Shown one piece after another: positions 16,760-24,655 of a stretch of DNA of 64,000 nt. Both the position numbers and the translations under genes were made by a program. Numbering within the stretch: position 1 is the first letter of the stretch; each line of letters opens with the position of its first letter. Below the pieces are notes generated by a model, which saw only the letters and a list, made by a program, of their open reading frames with translations, did not search any database and was not told the origin of the DNA. The stretch is from Halomonas litopenaei (GTDB lineage Bacteria > Pseudomonadota > Gammaproteobacteria > Pseudomonadales > Halomonadaceae), in contig NZ_PXNS01000004.1 of the NCBI RefSeq assembly GCF_003045775.1, positions 248,001 through 312,000 on the forward strand, in the 5' to 3' direction.

Positions 16760-16886
16760 CTCTGCATCCCTGCTTCTCTTCCCACTCTTCTTGCACCCTC
16801 TCTTCTCTCGCTCTCTACTCAGGCCCTGTCCTCTCGCGCCCCTGTCTTTTCTCCCCCTCTCTCTCCTCTTTCTCTCCTCTTTCGCC
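16760..16886 (+). repeat. CT-rich low-complexity tract upstream of the fucose transporter
   Basis: About 125 bases are nearly all C and T on the plus strand and end in a run of about ten C residues. No gene is supported in 16731-17151. It resembles the CT-rich strand of the 2543-2665 tract. Both lie upstream of a gene read in the same sense. Confidence 0.65.
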
Positions 16887-17151
16887 CCCCCCCCATAGCG
16901 ATAGGCAGCCGGGCTGACCTATTCATCGTATCTATCTCTCGCGAAGGTCGGCGGGCGACGCCTAAGCCATTCGCCTGGGCCCCCTGGTGCTGCTCCCTCC
17001 TTGTGCTTTTTCTGCTCCACGCTGTGGCGACAAAAAATCCTTTAAAACAGTGCTTTGTAATATTTTTCGCCGAGTCTCCTAAGACGTTTGTCTTATTCGT
17101 CATTCCTTGTATTCACGTGGCTCCTCGACTAGTTTCTCCCTCACTAGCTAA

Positions 17152-17166
17152 ATTCATCTGATCAAT
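17152..17166 (+). promoter_or_regulatory. Putative GntR-family operator upstream of the fucose transporter
   Basis: ATTCATCTGATCAAT is a near-palindrome centred on T. It resembles ATACATCTGATGAAT at 19380-19394 in the regulator/dehydratase gap. It lies 41 bases before the transporter start. The link to the neighbouring GntR regulator is inferred. Confidence 0.5.
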
Positions 17167-17207
17167 TGTCTCGATAACCACTTACAAATACATACAAGGA
17201 GTCACTT

Positions 17208-18554
17208 GTGGATGCATCCTCTACCGCGGCGGCTGAGCAACAGTCGGCGCCGGAAAAGTCCTCCTTTCTGCACAGGGGCATGACCTTGCCCTTTGTGCTG
17301 ATCGTCACCTGCTTTGCCGCCTGGGGGCTCGCCGGCAACCTGACCGATCCCCTGGTGTCGGTGTTCGGCTCGGTGTTCTCGATGAGCGCGCTGCAGGCGT
17401 CGCTGGTGCAGTTCGCCTACTACGGCGCCTATTTTGCCCTGGCGATCCCGGCGGCCTGGATCAATTCGCGCCTGGGCTACAAGGGTGGCGTGCTGATCGG
17501 CCTCTTGCTGGCGGCCACCGGGGGGCTTCTGTTCATGCCGGCCTCCCAGATGATGACCTACTCGATGTTCCTGGTGGCGTTGTTCACCCTGGCGGCCGGG
17601 CTGTCGATCCTCGAAACCTCCGCCAACCCCTACGTGATGGCGATGGGCCCGCGCGAGAACGCCACTCGGCGGCTGAATTTCGCCCAGTCCTTCAACCCGG
17701 TGGGGTCGAACCTGGGGGTGCTGCTGGCCGCGGTGTTTATCCTGCCCCACGTCAATCCGGCCACCGCCGAGCAGCGCGCCTCGCTGACCCAGGAGGCGCT
17801 GGCCGAGATGCAGTCGGCGGAATTGCAGGCGGTGATGGGCCCCTACATCACCCTGGCGCTGGTTTATGTGGTGATCGCGATCGCCATCGCCATGGTGCGG
17901 GTGCCGCGCCACGAGGCGCTGATGGCGGACCGCAAGAGCGAGACGGTGGCGCTGTCGGGGAGTCGTCTCGGGCGGCTGGTGCGCAACCGTCGCTACGCCT
18001 TCGGGGTGGTGGCGCAGTTCTTCAACGTGGCCGCCCAGACCTGTACCTGGACCTTCACCATCCACTACGTGACCGAGGCGCTGGGCGTCGGCAGTGAAGA
18101 GGCCGGCTACTGGCTGCAGGCCTCCTTGCTGGTCTTCCTGGTGTCGCGCTTCGTCATGGTCGGTGTCATGGGTCGGGTGGACCCGCGCAAGCTGATGACC
18201 GGGATGTGCGTGCTCGGTGTCGCGCTGTCGCTGGTGGCGGTGTTCAGCGGCAACCTGATCGGGGCGGTGGCCCTGGTGCTGCTGAGCGCCTGTATCTCGC
18301 TGCTGTTCCCCACCATCTACGGCATCTCGCTGGAAGGGCTGGGGCAGGACACCAAGTACGGCGCCGCCGGTCTTGTGATGGCTATCGTCGGTGGTGCCCT
18401 GGTGCCGCTGGCCCAGGGCTGGCTGATCGATATCACCTCGGCCCAGATCAGCTACCTGGTGGTGGCGGTGTGCTTCGCGGTGATCGTGGCCTTCGGTGTC
18501 TATGTGCAGCGTCATCCGCGGCCCGAGACCAGCAACGAGGGTGATCTGGCCTGA
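17208..18554 (+). CDS. fucP: L-fucose:proton symporter FucP (major facilitator family)
   Basis: The 448-residue transporter has 12 predicted membrane helices and matches the FucP branch. It carries an Asp in helix 1 (GNLTDPLVSVFG, about residue 47) and a Glu in SILETSANPY (about residue 141). These correspond to D46 and E135, which bind sugar and proton in E. coli FucP. The start is GTG, with AAGGA 8 bases upstream; the nearby ATG is out of frame. It opens the fucose cluster, and a putative operator lies 41 bases upstream. Fucose is the likely substrate because the following genes encode a complete fucose route; related 6-deoxy sugars or arabinose remain possible. Confidence 0.88.
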   Translation: MDASSTAAAEQQSAPEKSSFLHRGMTLPFVLIVTCFAAWGLAGNLTDPLVSVFGSVFSMSALQASLVQFAYYGAYFALAIPAAWINSRLGYKGGVLIGLLLAATGGLLFMPASQMMTYSMFLVALFTLAAGLSILETSANPYVMAMGPRENATRRLNFAQSFNPVGSNLGVLLAAVFILPHVNPATAEQRASLTQEALAEMQSAELQAVMGPYITLALVYVVIAIAIAMVRVPRHEALMADRKSETVALSGSRLGRLVRNRRYAFGVVAQFFNVAAQTCTWTFTIHYVTEALGVGSEEAGYWLQASLLVFLVSRFVMVGVMGRVDPRKLMTGMCVLGVALSLVAVFSGNLIGAVALVLLSACISLLFPTIYGISLEGLGQDTKYGAAGLVMAIVGGALVPLAQGWLIDITSAQISYLVVAVCFAVIVAFGVYVQRHPRPETSNEGDLA

Positions 18555-18581
18555 GCTGGCGTCTCTTGAACTGGCAGCGCC

Positions 18582-19310
18582 TCAACGCGAATCGGGGGTG
18601 TCCCGCAGCACCACGGCGACCTGAGCGAGGTGAGTCTGCATGGCGGCATGGGCGCCCCTGGGGTCGCCGGCGACGACGGCATTGAGGATGGCCAGGTGCT
18701 CCTGGTGGGTGATGGCGATACGACCGCCGAGGTGGATCGATTGCCACAGCCGCATCCGCAGGGTCGGCCGCGACAGTGCCTCGAGCAGGGCGACCAGCAC
18801 GGGGTTGCGGGAAATCCTCGCCAGGCTGAGGTGGAACTCCAGGTCGGCGGCCATGGCACCTTCGTGGTCCAGCGCCTGGATGGCGGGCTCGGCCTCGGCC
18901 AGTACGGCCTTCAGGCGCTCGATGTCCTCGTCGGTTCGGCGCAGCGCCGCCACCGCCGCGGCCTCCACCTCCAGCGCCTGGCGCACATTGTGCAGGTCGC
19001 GGGACGAGGTCCCGGCCTGGATGCCCGCCCAGAACTCCAGGGGCTTCAGCAGCAGCCCCGGGTCCAGCGAGGTAACGGTGGTGCCGGAGCCCTGGCGGGT
19101 CTCGAGGATGCCCATGGCGACCAGCGCCCTGACCCCTTCACGCAGCGAGCTGCGCGAGACAGCGAAGCGGGTGGCGAGGATCGACTCGACGGGCAGGCGG
19201 TCGCCGGAGGCGATTTCACCGGAGACGATCATCTCCTGGATGCCTTGCACCACCACCTCGTACTGGGAGGGGCGGCGTTGGTCGCTGTCGGACGGGGGCG
19301 GCGGCGTCAT
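18582..19310 (-). CDS. GntR-family (FadR/FCD type) regulator of the fucose cluster
   Basis: The protein is about 242 residues from the chosen ATG. A winged helix-turn-helix occupies about residues 15-80 (LPVESILATRFAVSRSSLRE, then ETRQGSGTTV). An all-helical FCD effector domain follows (about 95-225) with the usual His/Asp positions (EFHLSLARISRNPV and QTHL). Sugar-acid pathways are commonly controlled by this class, with a pathway intermediate as ligand. I chose the ATG at 19310 because GGAG precedes it; an upstream ATG at 19352 has none. It is divergent from the dehydratase gene, and the shared palindromes suggest it represses the cluster. Confidence 0.9.
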   Translation of the reverse strand: MTPPPPSDSDQRRPSQYEVVVQGIQEMIVSGEIASGDRLPVESILATRFAVSRSSLREGVRALVAMGILETRQGSGTTVTSLDPGLLLKPLEFWAGIQAGTSSRDLHNVRQALEVEAAAVAALRRTDEDIERLKAVLAEAEPAIQALDHEGAMAADLEFHLSLARISRNPVLVALLEALSRPTLRMRLWQSIHLGGRIAITHQEHLAILNAVVAGDPRGAHAAMQTHLAQVAVVLRDTPDSR

Positions 19311-19379
19311 GGCAGGGGCTCCGGCTCGGAAGGGGTGATCGAATCCCGCCATTCTATCGAAAACTTCGGCAGCACTTTA

Positions 19380-19394
19380 ATACATCTGATGAAT
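19380..19394 (+). promoter_or_regulatory. Putative GntR-family operator upstream of the dehydratase
   Basis: ATACATCTGATGAAT contains the perfect odd palindrome CATC-T-GATG. It lies just before the ribosome-binding site GGAGG, 14 bases from the GTG start, and after a TTTAAT -10-like hexamer. Binding there would block transcription. Confidence 0.5.
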
Positions 19395-19408
19395 CTGGAG
19401 GACGATAC

Positions 19409-20731
19409 GTGTCCGTCATCACCTCAATCGAACTGGTGGATCTGCGTTTTCCCACCTCGGACAGCAGCGACGGCTCCGACGCGGTCAACAAGGACGCCGA
19501 CTACTCGGCGGCCTATCTCAGGCTGGTCACCGATGACAGCGCGCTCTATGGGTGCGGTTTCACCTTCACCATCGGTCGTGGCAACGAGATCTGCCTGCAG
19601 GCCATGGAGGCTCTCGCCCAGCCGCTGGTCGGCCGGGACGCGGCCGAGGTCTGCCGGTCCCCGGGAGCGGTCTATCGTGAACTGGCCGCGGATTCACAGC
19701 TTCGCTGGCTGGGCCCGGACAAGGGGGTGGTGCACCTGGCGCGGGCGGCGGTGATGAACGCCGTCTGGGACCTGGCGGCCCGGCATGCGGGGCTGCCGCT
19801 GTGGCGTCTGGTCTGCGAGATGGAGCCGGAGGTGCTCGTCGAGCAGTTGGATCTCAGCTACCTGGGTGACGTGCTGAGCGCCGAGGAGGCGGTGGCCATG
19901 CTCAAGGAACAGCGGCCCTTCCAGCAGGAGCGCATCGCCGAGCTGAGCGAGCAGGGCTTCCCCTGCTACACCACCTCGGCGGGGTGGCTCGGCTATTCGG
20001 ACGAGAAGCTGGCCCGCCTGTGCCGGGAAGCGATGGACGATGGCTACCGCCATATCAAGCTCAAGGTCGGCGCCAATCCCGAGGACGACGAGCGTCGCCT
20101 GGGGATCGCCCGCTCGGTGATCGGCCCCGACGTGGCGCTGATGATCGACGCCAACCAGATCTGGGAGGTGCCCGAGGCCATCGAGCGGGTCGAGGCGCTT
20201 TCCCATCACGACCTTCTGTGGATCGAGGAGCCCACCAGCCCGGATGACGTGCTGGGGCATCGCAGCATCGGCGATGGCGTGCGCCCGCTCGGCATCGGCG
20301 TCGCCACCGGCGAGCACGGCATGAACCGGGTGCTGTTCAAGCAGTTGCTGCAGGCCAACGCGGTCGACTACGTGCAGATCGACTCCTGCCGCCTTGCCAG
20401 CGTCAACGAGATCATCCCGGTGCTGCTGATGGCCAGGAAGTTCGGCAAGCCTGTCTGCCCCCACGCCGGCGGGGTGGGGCTGTGCGAGCTGGTCAATCAC
20501 CTGGTGATGATCGACCACATCGCGGTGTCGGGGCCTGTAGAGGGGCGGGTGGCCGAATTCGTCGATCACCTGCACGAACACTTCGTCGACCCCTGCGTCG
20601 TGAGAGATGGCGCCTATACATTGCCGCGTGAACCGGGGTATTCCGCCGAGATCAAGGCCGAGACGCTGGCGGCCTGGGCCTGGCCGAACGGCACCGAGTG
20701 GACCCGTCGGCGCCAGGCGGTGCCGGCATGA
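19409..20731 (+). CDS. fucD: L-fuconate dehydratase (enolase superfamily)
   Basis: It dehydrates L-fuconate to 2-keto-3-deoxy-L-fuconate. The 440-residue protein has the mandelate-racemase-type barrel with catalytic K217-x-K219 (HIKLKVG), metal ligands D247 (DANQ), E273 (IEEPTSP) and E302 (VATGEH), and H352 (HAGGVGLCE). The insertion YTTSAGWLGY is characteristic of L-fuconate dehydratases. All key residues are present at about the positions known for the Xanthomonas enzyme. The start is GTG behind GGAGG. Its stop overlaps the fucU start, beginning a tightly packed operon of six genes. Confidence 0.93.
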   Translation: MSVITSIELVDLRFPTSDSSDGSDAVNKDADYSAAYLRLVTDDSALYGCGFTFTIGRGNEICLQAMEALAQPLVGRDAAEVCRSPGAVYRELAADSQLRWLGPDKGVVHLARAAVMNAVWDLAARHAGLPLWRLVCEMEPEVLVEQLDLSYLGDVLSAEEAVAMLKEQRPFQQERIAELSEQGFPCYTTSAGWLGYSDEKLARLCREAMDDGYRHIKLKVGANPEDDERRLGIARSVIGPDVALMIDANQIWEVPEAIERVEALSHHDLLWIEEPTSPDDVLGHRSIGDGVRPLGIGVATGEHGMNRVLFKQLLQANAVDYVQIDSCRLASVNEIIPVLLMARKFGKPVCPHAGGVGLCELVNHLVMIDHIAVSGPVEGRVAEFVDHLHEHFVDPCVVRDGAYTLPREPGYSAEIKAETLAAWAWPNGTEWTRRRQAVPA

Positions 20732-21162
20732 TCCGCGGGCCGCTGCTCAATCCGCCCTTGCTTAAGGGCCTGGCCGCCGCCGGACATGGTGCCAGGGTGC
20801 TGGTGGCCGACGCGCTCTATCCGCATTCGACCGGTGCGCCGCCAGCGGCGAGCCGGGTCTACCTCAACCTGTGCGAGGGCATGGTGCCGGTGCTGTCGGT
20901 GATGGAGACGCTGGCCCAGACGGTGTTTCTGGAAGAGGTCACCTACATGGCCAACGCCGAGGGCGGCGCCTCCGAATCCGTGCTCGAGTGCCGCCAGCGG
21001 CTGGCCGACCACCGACATGGGGGAGGCCAGCAGATCGCCTGGTCGAGCCTGGATCGCTGGGCCTTCTATGACGCCTGCCGCGGCCCCGAGGTGTGCCTGG
21101 TGGTGGCCACCGGCGAGTGCCGCCCCTACTCCAACTTTCTGCTGACCATAGGCGTTCCGTGA
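20728..21162 (+). CDS. fucU: L-fucose mutarotase FucU (RbsD/FucU family)
   Basis: It interconverts the alpha and beta anomers of L-fucose, which feeds the dehydrogenase. The 144-residue protein shows the family pattern: LKGLAAAGHGARVLVADA with the catalytic His in GHG, then PVLSVMETLAQTVF, SLDRWAFYDAC and the C-terminal VVATGECRPYSNFLLTIG with conserved Tyr and Asn. The ATG at 20728 overlaps the dehydratase stop as ATGA. Confidence 0.9.
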   Translation: MIRGPLLNPPLLKGLAAAGHGARVLVADALYPHSTGAPPAASRVYLNLCEGMVPVLSVMETLAQTVFLEEVTYMANAEGGASESVLECRQRLADHRHGGGQQIAWSSLDRWAFYDACRGPEVCLVVATGECRPYSNFLLTIGVP

Positions 21163-21953
21163 TGATCGATACCCACCTTCACGTCTGGGACACCGGTGCG
21201 GTGCGGATTCCCTGGCTCGCCGGTGCGGGCCTGCCCGCCAGGGCGCCGATTCCCGATGGTCAGGACCGCCGCTACGTGCTGGTCGAGGCCGACGCCCCGG
21301 ACCCCGCCGAGGAAGCCGCCTGGCTGATCTCGCTGGCCGAGCGGGACCTGCGGGTCCACGGCGTGGTGGCGAGCGTCGCGCTGGAGCTTCCCCAGGCCGA
21401 GCGGGCGCTGGCGAGTCTGGCCGAGGTGCCCCAGGTGGTCGGCGTCAGACGCCTGCTGCAGGACCGGGAGCTGTTTGACTCGGCGGCCCTGGTCGAGGGC
21501 CTGAAGCGTCTGGCCGACTGGGGCCTGCCCTTCGATGCCTGCGTCAGGGACCGAGAGCTGCCGCGCCTGTTGGCGTTGCTCGAACAAGTGCCGGAGCTGA
21601 CGGTGGTACTCGACCATATGGGCAAGCCGAACCCGCGTGATGGCGTCGCGCGAGAGGCCTGGCAGTGCAATCTGGCGCGCCTGGCCGAACTCGACAGGGT
21701 CCACTGCAAGCTGTCCGGGCTGCCGGCGGAGTGCCGCGACGCCGACGAACTCGAGCGCCACGCCCCAGACATCGTCGACGTCGCGCTTGAGACCTTCGGT
21801 GCCGAGCGCTGCCTGCTTGGCAGCGATAGCCCGATCAGTCAGGACCCGAAAGACTGGTGCGAGCGGGTGCTGGCGCGGGTGCCCGCAGAAAAGCGCCAGG
21901 CCGTCGCCGAAGACAACGCCTTGAACATTTATCACAGGAGGGATGCCCGATGA
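21162..21953 (+). CDS. Amidohydrolase, probable L-fucono-1,5-lactonase
   Basis: It is expected to open L-fuconolactone to L-fuconate. The 263-residue TIM-barrel protein belongs to the amidohydrolase_2 family (as in pyrone-dicarboxylate lactonase). Visible motifs are MIDTHLHVWD with the metal-binding HxH, VVLDHMGKPNP, CKLSGLP and LLGSDSPIS with the catalytic Asp. The start ATG shares one base with the fucU stop. The substrate is inferred from the operon; rhamnono- or galactono-lactones are alternatives. Confidence 0.88.
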   Translation: MIDTHLHVWDTGAVRIPWLAGAGLPARAPIPDGQDRRYVLVEADAPDPAEEAAWLISLAERDLRVHGVVASVALELPQAERALASLAEVPQVVGVRRLLQDRELFDSAALVEGLKRLADWGLPFDACVRDRELPRLLALLEQVPELTVVLDHMGKPNPRDGVAREAWQCNLARLAELDRVHCKLSGLPAECRDADELERHAPDIVDVALETFGAERCLLGSDSPISQDPKDWCERVLARVPAEKRQAVAEDNALNIYHRRDAR

Positions 21954-22948
21954 CGACATCGCCGATTGCCAGCCGTCTGCCGTCCAAGCTGCGCCGTGCC
22001 TTCGAAGGCCTCGGCGTCGGTGCGGCGCAGTTCGGCAACATGGGCAAGGTCACCCCTGAACAGGACTGCCTGGCCGCCGTGGACACCGCCTGGGAGCTGG
22101 GGCTGAGGTTTTACGACACGGCCCCCCACTATGGGCTCGGGCTGTCCGAACAGCGTCTGGGCAAGGCGCTCAAGGGACGCTCGCCGGACGACTACGTCAT
22201 CTCCACCAAGGTGGGGCGCCTGCTGGAACCCAATCCTTCCCCCCAGGGCAGCGACGAGGCCAACGGCTTCCACGTGGCCGATGACCTGACCCGGCGGCGT
22301 GACTACACCGCCGAGGGCGTCAGGCAGAGCCTGGAGGCCTCGCTTGCGCGCCTCGACATGACGTCGGTGGACATCCTCTGGATCCATGACCCGGAAGAGC
22401 CCACGGACCGCTTCGAGGAAGCCCTGACGGGGGCAGTACCCGAGCTCGAACGCCTGCGCGAGCAGGGCAGGATCGCGGCCTGGGGCGTGGGCTCCAAGGA
22501 CGCCGGCATGCTCAAGCGCTTCGTCGATCAGGCCAGGCCCGACCTGATCATGCTGGCCGGTCGCTACACCCTGCTGGAGCAGGAACAGACAGGACTGATG
22601 GCCGCCTGTCTCGAACACCAGGTCGGAGTGGTCGCCGTCGGCGCCTTCAATTCGGGCCTGCTGGCGCGTGACGAGCCTCCCGCCGACGCCTGGTACGAGT
22701 ACGGCCAGGCACCAGAGGCGGTGCTCGAGCGTGCCCGCGAACTCGCCGCGGTGGCGCGAGCCCACGGCGTCAGCCTGCCGGCGGCGGCGCTGGCCTTTCC
22801 GTGGCGCCACCCTGCCGTGGTCAACGTCATGGCGGGAATGCGCTCGCCTGAGCAGGTGAAGCGAAATCATGCACTGGCCTCGTGCGATATCCCCGAGGCC
22901 TTCTGGAACGAACTGCAGGCGCGAGGCCTGCTGAAGGAGAACACATGA
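21950..22948 (+). CDS. Aldo/keto reductase, probable L-fucose (D-threo-aldose) 1-dehydrogenase
   Basis: It oxidises L-fucose at C1 to the lactone with NAD(P). The 332-residue protein is a typical aldo/keto reductase barrel. The catalytic tetrad is visible: Asp and Tyr in FYDTAPHYGLGLSEQRLG, Lys in ISTKVGRLL and His in LWIHDPE. Similar enzymes in fucose-using pseudomonads are annotated D-threo-aldose 1-dehydrogenase. The ATG overlaps the lactonase stop (ATGA), and its own stop overlaps the next gene. Confidence 0.9.
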   Translation: MTTSPIASRLPSKLRRAFEGLGVGAAQFGNMGKVTPEQDCLAAVDTAWELGLRFYDTAPHYGLGLSEQRLGKALKGRSPDDYVISTKVGRLLEPNPSPQGSDEANGFHVADDLTRRRDYTAEGVRQSLEASLARLDMTSVDILWIHDPEEPTDRFEEALTGAVPELERLREQGRIAAWGVGSKDAGMLKRFVDQARPDLIMLAGRYTLLEQEQTGLMAACLEHQVGVVAVGAFNSGLLARDEPPADAWYEYGQAPEAVLERARELAAVARAHGVSLPAAALAFPWRHPAVVNVMAGMRSPEQVKRNHALASCDIPEAFWNELQARGLLKENT

Positions 22949-23796
22949 AGCTGTTGCGCCGTGGAACGATGGGTAACGAGATGCCGCTGGTCGAGGTCGA
23001 AGGCGTGCTCTACGACGCCTCGCCGGTGGGCGACTTCGGGCCAGGCTTCTGGAAGGACAACGGCGTGGCGCGCCTTCGCCGGCTGCTGGACGCCGGACGG
23101 CTGACCGCCGTCGAGCTTGCCGACGAGGTACGCCACGGCTCGCCGGTGGCGGCGGTGGGCTCGGTGATCTGCATCGGCCAGAACTACGCCGCCCACGCCG
23201 CCGAGTCCGGCGCCGAGCCGCCGAAGCAACCCATCGTCTTCTTCAAGACGCCCAACACCGTCGCCGGCCCCGACGACACCGTCACCATCGCGCGCGGTTC
23301 GGAAAAGACCGATTGGGAGGTCGAGCTCGCCATCGTGATCGGCAGCACCGCCAGCTACTGCGACTCGCTGGAGGAAGCGGCCAGTCATATTGGTGGCTAT
23401 GTGCTCGCCAACGACCTGTCGGAGCGCAAGTTCCAGCTCGAGGTCTCCGGCGGCCAGTGGAGCAAGGGCAAGTGCAGCCCGGGCTATATGCCATTGGGCC
23501 CCTGGATCGTGACCGCCGACGCCTTCGATCCCGCCAATGTGGGCCTGCGCTCCTGGGTCAACGGCGAGCCGCGCCAGGACTCCCGCACCTCGGACATGAT
23601 CTTCGGCTGCGCCGAGATCGTGCGCGATCTGTCGCAGTACATGCAGCTCGAGCCCGGCGACGTCATCTCCACCGGTACTCCCGAAGGGGTGGCGGTCTCG
23701 GGGCGCTTCGACTACCTCAAGCCGGGCGACGTGGTCGAGGTGGAGATCGACGGCCTGGGCCGCCAGCGTCAGACCTTTCGTGCCTGGGAGGGCTAA
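22945..23796 (+). CDS. FAH-family hydrolase, probable 2,4-diketo-3-deoxy-L-fuconate hydrolase
   Basis: It is expected to cleave 2,4-diketo-3-deoxy-L-fuconate to pyruvate and L-lactate. The 283-residue protein has the fumarylacetoacetate-hydrolase core: CIGQNYAAHAAESG, FFKTPNTVAGP, then DWEVELAIVIG with metal-binding Glu residues, YVLANDLSERKFQ, and GDVISTGTPEGVA. The start ATG overlaps the preceding stop as ATGA. The exact substrate is inferred from the pathway. Confidence 0.9.
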   Translation: MKLLRRGTMGNEMPLVEVEGVLYDASPVGDFGPGFWKDNGVARLRRLLDAGRLTAVELADEVRHGSPVAAVGSVICIGQNYAAHAAESGAEPPKQPIVFFKTPNTVAGPDDTVTIARGSEKTDWEVELAIVIGSTASYCDSLEEAASHIGGYVLANDLSERKFQLEVSGGQWSKGKCSPGYMPLGPWIVTADAFDPANVGLRSWVNGEPRQDSRTSDMIFGCAEIVRDLSQYMQLEPGDVISTGTPEGVAVSGRFDYLKPGDVVEVEIDGLGRQRQTFRAWEG

Positions 23797-23799
23797 TCC

Positions 23800-24546
23800 A
23801 TGACAGCTCGATTCGAAGGACGGGTGGCCATCGTCACCGGCGGCGCCTCGGGCATCGGCGCGGCGATCGCCGACTGCCTGGCCGCTGAAGGCGCCCGCGT
23901 CGCCGTGCTGGATCGCGAAGATCCCGCCAATCAACACCACTGGGAAGCGTGCGATGTCGCCAGCAGCGAGCAGGTAGAGCGTGCGGTGGCGGCGGTCGCC
24001 AGTGCGTTGGGGCGTATCGATATCGTGGTCAACAACGCAGGCATCGGCGCCCAGGGCGATGTCGCGGGCAACCCGGATGAGGAGTGGGCGCGTGCCTGGG
24101 AGGTCAACGTCGCCGGCATGGCGCGGGTGTCTCGGGCGGCGCTGCCTCATCTGCGCGAGTCGGACGCCGCCGCCATCGTCAATATGGCGTCCATCGCCGC
24201 CACCGCGGGGATTCAGCAAAGGGCCCTGTACTCGGCGACCAAGGGCGCCGTGCTGGCCTTGACCAGAGCCATGGCGGCCGATCACCTGCAACAGGGCATT
24301 CGGGTCAACTGTGTCTCGCCCGGCACCGCGGATACCCCCTGGATCGGCCGCTTGCTTGCGCAGGCGCCTGACCCCGAGGCCGAGCGTGCCGCGCTGGAGG
24401 CCCGCCAGCCCCACGGACGGCTGGTCGCCGCCGCCGAGGTGGCCCAGGCGGTGGCCTATCTGGCCGATCCCGCCAATCGCTCGACGGTGGGGGTCTGTCT
24501 GCCGGTGGACGGTGGCATGGACGCCCTGCGCCTGCGTCCGCGCTAG
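23800..24546 (+). CDS. Short-chain dehydrogenase, probable 2-keto-3-deoxy-L-fuconate dehydrogenase
   Basis: It oxidises 2-keto-3-deoxy-L-fuconate at C4 with NAD. The 248-residue protein has the classical SDR layout: TGGASGIG for cofactor binding (about residues 13-20), NNAG, the active-site Ser in NMASIAA, and Tyr-xxx-Lys in YSATKGAV. The C-terminal PVDGGMDALR is typical of sugar-acid SDRs. It is the last gene of the fucose operon. No strong terminator is visible before the sigma-28 promoter at 24580. Confidence 0.9.
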   Translation: MTARFEGRVAIVTGGASGIGAAIADCLAAEGARVAVLDREDPANQHHWEACDVASSEQVERAVAAVASALGRIDIVVNNAGIGAQGDVAGNPDEEWARAWEVNVAGMARVSRAALPHLRESDAAAIVNMASIAATAGIQQRALYSATKGAVLALTRAMAADHLQQGIRVNCVSPGTADTPWIGRLLAQAPDPEAERAALEARQPHGRLVAAAEVAQAVAYLADPANRSTVGVCLPVDGGMDALRLRPR

Positions 24547-24579
24547 CCCTGTTCATGTAAAAACCGTTCATCTCGGTCC

Positions 24580-24606
24580 TCAAGAGTACGCCGGCCTCGC
24601 CGATAG
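24580..24606 (+). promoter_or_regulatory. Sigma-28 (FliA) promoter of the degenerate GGDEF-EAL gene
   Basis: TCAA, 15 bases, GCCGATAG, one mismatch from the -10 consensus. It lies 49 bases before the start codon and separates the flagellar gene from the fucose operon. Confidence 0.8.
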
Positions 24607-24655
24607 TGGTTATATTAGGTAATGCGCACCGCTTACCTCTATCTGGGCAGGGCTC

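Noticed and set aside
16876-16886. Run of about ten C residues as a phase-variation tract
   Set aside because: It lies in no gene and not in a clear promoter spacer, so no switching role can be supported.
17166-17194. A sigma-70-type promoter TTGTCT/TACATA upstream of fucP
   Set aside because: It would start the transcript after the ribosome-binding site, so it is unlikely to be the true promoter.
17202-18515. A 437-codon minus-strand frame opposite fucP
   Set aside because: His- and Gln-rich shadow of a certain transporter gene.
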